Assembly: GCA_026545225.1 (NCBI GenBank)
Contig: CM048849.1
Location: 15,631,541 to 15,695,540 of the forward strand
Reading direction: 5' to 3'
DNA: 64,000 nt
Source of the DNA: Cornus controversa
Taxonomy: Eukaryota > Streptophyta > Magnoliopsida > Cornales > Cornaceae
Shown here: positions 59,386 through 64,000 of the stretch, piece after piece
Layout: the number at the start of each line of letters is the position of its first letter
Position numbering within the stretch: the first letter of the stretch is position 1
The notes under the pieces: model-generated
Told to the model about the DNA's origin: nothing
The model's database searches: none
Seen by the model: only the letters and a program-made list of their open reading frames with translations
Made by a program: the position numbers and the translations under genes

Positions 59386-60345
59386 TAGATAGTCTTTTAA
59401 TTACATAGTTTGTTTGGGTTTGGGGATTCGGGTTTTAGGTTTGGAGTTTCGGATTCGGGATTCCGGTTTGGCTTTTGTTTGGTTTATTATTTATATTAAA
59501 TAGTTTTTAATTTATTATAAATTATTATTAATGCTATATAATTTGTATTTAATAATATATTATTATTTATGTTGCATAGGGTTTAGAGTAGGGGTGACCA
59601 CGGTTCGGATTGGTTCGGATTAGGCACTAAACCTAATCCGAATCGTGGTTCACGGATTGGTTAAATTCCAATCCGATCCAAACCGTGGCCAAACCTAATC
59701 CAAACCGAACCGAACCATTAGAAAACGGATTGGTTCGGTTCGGATTGACGGATTGGGCCTACTCAATATTCAATAATAAATACAATTTCAGTAATTTGAT
59801 TAATGTGCAAAACTATAATAAAAACTTAAAAGAATAATATATTTAAATTTAAAACTAGTGTATAAATGTATTCTATATATATTTATATATCATTATATCA
59901 TATAAATTATAAAATATATTTATAAATATTCGGATTAGCCACGGTTTGGCCACGGTTCGGTTTCACGGTTCGAATCGGATTTTTCAGGCACCAATCCGTG
60001 AACCGAACCGTTGCCAACGGATTTGCAATTTTAAATCCACAACCAAACCATTACCAACGGATTAGCCATGGTTCGGATCGGTTCGGACCGGTTCGGCTCG
60101 GATTCACGGATTTACGGATTTTTTGAACACCCCTAGTTTAGAGATTGGGGTTTTGGTGTTTGGAGTTTTGGGATTCGGGGTTTGTGGTTTTGGATTTAAA
60201 ATTTATTATTAGTTACATAGTTTTTTAATTACATAGTTTGTTTGGAGTTTTGGTATTCGAGTTTTCGTGTTTCAAGTTTTAGGTTTGGGGCTTCGGATTC
60301 GGGGTTCCGGTTCAGCTTTAGTTTAGTTTATTATTTATTTTAAAT
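59386..60345 (-). repeat. AT-rich satellite mosaic, reverse orientation (right arm, outer part)
   Basis: With the MITE at 59589-60135 removed, the reverse complement follows 32690-33100 of the left arm almost base for base, including its C-rich stretches. The match stops at about 60345, where another element begins. Confidence 0.88.
59589..60135. mobile_element. hAT-type MITE, 547 bp, 8-bp TSD GTTTAGAG
   Basis: Terminal repeats TAGGGGTG...CACCCCTA, flanked by GTTTAGAG at 59581-59588 and 60136-60143. The interior is rich in GGTTCGG/CCGAACC words that form inverted repeats, with a central AT-rich part. No transposase. An 8-bp duplication and TAGGGGTG ends fit hAT. The left arm has the empty site near 32900 (GTTTAGGG when reversed). 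Confidence 0.9.
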
Positions 60346-62365
60346 TATCTCTTAATTGAATAAATTATCTCTGTTGAATAAATTATCTCTTAATTTTGAT
60401 ATTACCCAAAAAAAAAGAGTACTCATTATCTCTTTTGACAAGACAAAAAAAAAAGTTATCCCAATTGAATAAATTATCTCTTTTCACAGGATAAAAAAAA
60501 GTTCTGTTTTGGCCAGAATTAAAAAAAAAAAAAAGACAGTTTAAAAAATTAATTAGTCAAGTGTCTAAAAAATTAATTAGATTAATTAACGAGTTTAAAC
60601 CATTTAATATGAACATCTGGTTTTATGATATTATGTTATTCTTTAGTGTCCCGTGATATATAAGATATAACATTTATAACTAATATAAATTAGACCATTT
60701 TCTTCTATTTTGTAAAATTTTGATTAATTAGTCAAGTGTCTAAAAAATTAATTAGATTAATTGATGAGTTTAAACCATTTAATCTGAATATCTAGTTTTA
60801 TGATAGTTGTTCTTTAGTGTCCCGAGATATATAGTATAGCATATAACATTTATAAGTAATATAAGTTAGATCATTTTCTTCTATTTTGTCAAATTCCGAT
60901 TAACTAGTCAAGTGTCTAAAAAATTAATTAGATTAATTGATGAGTTTAAACCATTTGATTTGAATATCTAATTTTATGAAATGTATTCTGCTTCTAATTG
61001 TGTCATTCTTTACCATAACCTTGCTTGCATGTGATTGATGAATCAATTATATATTATTCTATTTAGTTAAAGTAATATAAGTTATACCACTCCTTTATTT
61101 TTTGTCAATAATACTTCAACATTAATATATATTAGAATGTTAATATTATATTAATGTGGAGAGAAATTGACGATAATCTAAAAAGTATGCTAATTCAGTT
61201 AGATGTATAATTAATGTTTGTTCTCAATGTTCTATTATTTGAGTGAGATTAATGTTTTTATTTGATTTCAAGATAGTGAAAATTGTGTTATTAATTTAGT
61301 TAATAATATAATAAATAACGTTTGTTTGTTATATTCAAAATGAGGGAGAAAATATTATTGTAATTTAATTAATGTTTTAAAGTTATTTTAATAAATGGTC
61401 CAAACTTTCATTATTATAGATTAAATATTATTGTTTCGTCTTATATAAACAAAATGTAGTGTTGAATTATTAGCAGAAGTGTCCAATTAACTTTAGAATG
61501 GGTGCGCATGTTTAGAGGTTGGCTTAGGTTCAATTTCTCACAACATCATATTTTTTTTGATAAAAGACCCACCATTACCGTATCAAACTTGAAGTGTGAC
61601 CGCCGGAACAAGCTAAGGTTGACAATATATATTCCGGGTTGAATCTAAATTGAGTCCCCAGCTCACCCAACTCGCCCGAGTTGCATCCATGTTTGGATAA
61701 ATTATTAAAGAAAATAAGAAAATGATAACATTCTTGTTTGGAAAAGATAGACCCGAATGTCTTCTTTAAAATGTTAGGATTATTTTTGGTATAATGAAAT
61801 ATTTACTTATTCTTATTATTTCTCTCCAAATCTTCCGACTTTTGAGAGGATAGCAAAAGAGAGATTTAGAGGGATAAGTTATCCCTCCAAATATTTCCTT
61901 ATCTTTTTTCTTTCTCTTACCAATGACAAACCAAACAAAAAAAATATTATCCTTCCCTTTATTTTCTTTTATTTTCCTTCCAATTCTATCAATCCAAAAT
62001 AACCCTAAATAAATTAAATTTGTTTAGAAAAAAATTAAATATGGTGATTTGTGAACTAAATGAATTATAAATTTTCAAAATTTTGCTTTTATAAATCCTC
62101 TCTGTAATATTTTGTTTTGAATTTTCTCTATCTAATATTATATTTATTTTTTGATAAAATAATATTGAGTGTGTCAAATATTTATAAACTCTAAAAATCT
62201 ATAAATATTTTTTTTTTGGTATTGTCAAAAGAGATAATGAGTATTCTTTTTTTTGGGTTATGTCAAAATTAAGAGATAATTTATTCAACAGAGATAATTT
62301 TTTTTGATTACCATACTTTTTTTCCGGTGCTGTCAAAAGAGAATTTATTCAACAGGGATAACTTT
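60346..62365. mobile_element. Element with long terminal inverted repeats
   Basis: Arms of about 92 bp at 60363-60455 and 62208-62299 are inverted copies with few mismatches (AATTATCTCTGTTGAATAAA and CTCATTATCTCTTTTGACAA among others). Extra copies of the TTTGACA and GAATAAATTATCTC words extend both ends. The interior of about 1.75 kb is AT-rich with a threefold tandem repeat and no coding region. Outer ends and target duplication could not be fixed. Confidence 0.65.
60541..61000. repeat. Tandem repeat, three copies of about 176 bp
   Basis: TAGTCAAGTGTCTAAAAAAT recurs at 60554, 60729 and 60905 (spacings 175 and 176), each followed by TTAATTAGATTAATT and 'gagtttaaaccattt(a/g)at'. The third copy is incomplete. 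Confidence 0.88.
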
Positions 62366-62390
62366 TTTTGGATCTTTTTTTTTTGGAAAA

Positions 62391-63082
62391 ATTACCCCTA
62401 AGTCATACTTTTTCCTCCAAAAGACAAATAAGTCCTATAATTTTGTTTAGAGGACCAATAATTCCTACTTTTGAAACTCTTTTACATTTAAGTTCTAAAC
62501 CACTCAACATTCCATTTATATCCTTACAAAATTAGACTAAAATTTTGAAATTTTAATTTTGTAAGCCAAAATTTTATATTTGGATATTTAAATATGTCTA
62601 ATTTCTTTCTATTAACAGTTAGATTTTTTTCATCAATATATTTTTTATTTTCAAAAAAATAGGTTTTTTTTCTTCAAAAAGATAAAATTTTATTCAAATT
62701 GTTTCAATAAAAAGAAATTATAATATTTTATTAATTTTTAAAAAACATTTTTATTTTGTATATGAAAAATTATTGTCGTAAAATCTACAAATGATTTTTG
62801 GAATTAAATTTAATTAAATTATCAAAATAATTGGTCTTTTTTTCAAAATAATAAAATATTATTCAAATTATTTCAATAAAAATAAATTATAATATTTTAT
62901 TAATTGTTAAATATAATTTTTAATATTTGTATATGAAAATTTATTGTAGTAAAATCTAGAAAAAAAAATGGAATTGAATTTTAATTATGTTAATTTTAAA
63001 CATAATTTGGCAAGGGTATATGTGGAAAGTTAAGTGGTTTAGAACTTAAATGGAAAAATGTTTCAAAAGTAGGACTTAAATT
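62391..63082. mobile_element. MITE-like inverted-repeat element, right end truncated
   Basis: Left sequence ATTACCCCTAAGTCATACTT is followed by 'tcctacttttgaaac...aagttctaaaccact' (62464-62530), which returns in reverse at 63003-63075. The outermost part of the left arm has no match on the right. Two direct copies of an AT-rich stretch (from about 62645 and 62835) lie inside. No coding region. Confidence 0.65.
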
Positions 63083-63518
63083 GTGGTTTAGAGATTGTGG
63101 TTTTGGATTCAAGAATGGCACGGCTTTGATCTCGAATAGTCTTGTTAATTTTGTCTTATAGAGATAATTGTTTTCTTAGTTCTTTTTTTCGTTTCATGTC
63201 CAAAGATAATAATTTTTTTGGTACTTTTCTTTTTCGGTCCTATCAAAAGAGATAATACATAGATAACTTTCTTTGGGTCCTGTCTAAATAGAAAGAGATA
63301 ACTATTTTTTGAGTTCAATTTTTTGGGTATATTTTTTTTGGGATCTTGTCAAAAGATACCGAAAACATTAACGATTGGAGACATGGAGGGAATGTCAGAA
63401 AGGGTAATTGTGTAATTTGAATAATAATAATCATTCAGTTGTGAAGTTAAGGTTATAAATGTCATTTAATCTAAGAGAGGAGTGCAAACGTAGAAAATGA
63501 GAATGCTAACATAGTTTC
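63083..63518. other. AT-rich sequence with scattered GTCAAAAGAGATAA words
   Basis: Words such as TCAAAAGAGATAA and GGGTCCTGTC between 63150 and 63360 recall the arms of the element at 60346-62365, so it may be a further decayed copy. No gene seen. Confidence 0.45.
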
Positions 63519-63908
63519 TCTTAAATAAATATTTATAGATTTTAGAATTTATATTGATTTAACATACTTAGGATTAGCGTGAGAATTTATAAAAGTGAAA
63601 ATATATAAAAAAAATATTTTTTATAATATTATTTTATTAATTTTCTTTTCTTTTTGAAAAAGTTAAAATATTATTATATTACTTTTCTTTTGTATTGGGA
63701 AGAGTTACGGTACTTTAGTGTTGGAAAGAGTTATAATATTTTTTTATTAAGTTTATAATAATATTATAACTCTTTAAAAAGAAAAAAAAAGTAATAAAAT
63801 AATATTATAAATAAATTTTTTTATATTTTACTTTTATAAATTTTCACTTTAATCCTAAGTATGTTAAATCTATATAAATTCTAAAATTTATAAATATTAA
63901 TTTAAACT
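63519..63908. mobile_element. Fold-back element, about 390 bp
   Basis: Arms at about 63521-63690 and 63752-63907 are inverted copies, for example TTTAACATACTTAGGATT on the left and its complement AATCCTAAGTATGTTAAA on the right, with a centre of about 60 bp. Very AT-rich, non-coding. The family is not recognised. Confidence 0.75.
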
Positions 63909-64000
63909 CTTTTTATCTCTCTCTCTCTATATATACATATATTATTTCTAAAATATATTTAAAAATTTAAATTGAGTTTTAGATAGATGAATTAATTTAG
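63909..64000. other. Unassigned AT-rich sequence
   Basis: Contains a (CT)n/(TA)n stretch near 63917-63945 and nothing else recognisable before the window ends. Confidence 0.4.

Noticed and set aside
63519-63908. microRNA precursor
   Set aside because: Arms are too long and too evenly paired; a fold-back transposon is simpler without small RNA evidence.

Overview
The window is nuclear DNA of a flowering plant, probably a eudicot; the species cannot be told from the sequence. It is rich in A+T and packed with plant LTR retrotransposons, plant-type MITEs and a long AT-rich satellite. I see no intact host gene, tRNA, rRNA or snRNA. Every recognisable protein fragment belongs to Ty3/gypsy elements and is broken by stops, frameshifts or insertions. 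This fits old, pericentromere-like heterochromatin.

Layout. 1-1581: 5' end (PBS and 5' LTR) of an Athila/Tat-like element on the minus strand that continues left of the window. 1758-4402: solo LTR of a second family (about 2.6-3 kb, TGTAGAGA...GGGGCGTGACA, probably Tekay/Del-like) with TSD GGCAT. 4581-6215: 3' LTR and 3' stub of another Athila-like copy. 6216-23714: an Athila-like element on the minus strand, in element order 5' LTR, tRNA-Asp PBS, gag, protease, RT-RNase H-integrase, a second RT-RNase H-integrase module, a downstream (env-like position) ORF, PPT and 3' LTR. Its downstream ORF is split by a solo LTR (9536-12244, TSD GATCA). 23715-31238: degraded leader and 5' LTR of a tRNA-Met-primed element on the minus strand, whose LTR holds a head-to-head cluster of TRIM-like miniature elements (28771-30442).

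31239-60345 is dominated by an AT-rich satellite mosaic. The copies left of 42.66 kb and right of 48.07 kb are in opposite orientation and match collinearly in reverse, so the region is a large inverted duplication with a transposon-filled centre: a tandem pair of Tourist-like elements with a 3.1 kb solo LTR (TSD TAAAC) inside. Later insertions present in only one arm (solo LTR 56412-59385, TSD TAGAT; hAT-type MITE 59589-60135, 8-bp TSD; LTR 34.2-37.36 kb) have matching empty sites, or no counterpart, in the other arm. 60346-64000 holds inverted-repeat and fold-back elements in AT-rich sequence.

Most unusual: the LTRs carry families of short inverted repeats that differ from copy to copy while the surrounding LTR is conserved. 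(1) Blocks of 14-18 bp palindromes have their core exchanged in concert (TCGATTGATCGA, CGCACAATCG, TTCGATGCATCGAA or TTACGATGCATCGTAA), and neighbouring LTRs of two different lineages share the same class. (2) Arrays of hairpins have a constant loop near CCTCGGAGTTGTCCC and unrelated but self-complementary stems. (3) A different palindrome sits at the presumed core promoter of each long LTR. These lie mostly in the part of the LTR expected to be transcribed and are the best candidates for an undescribed system.
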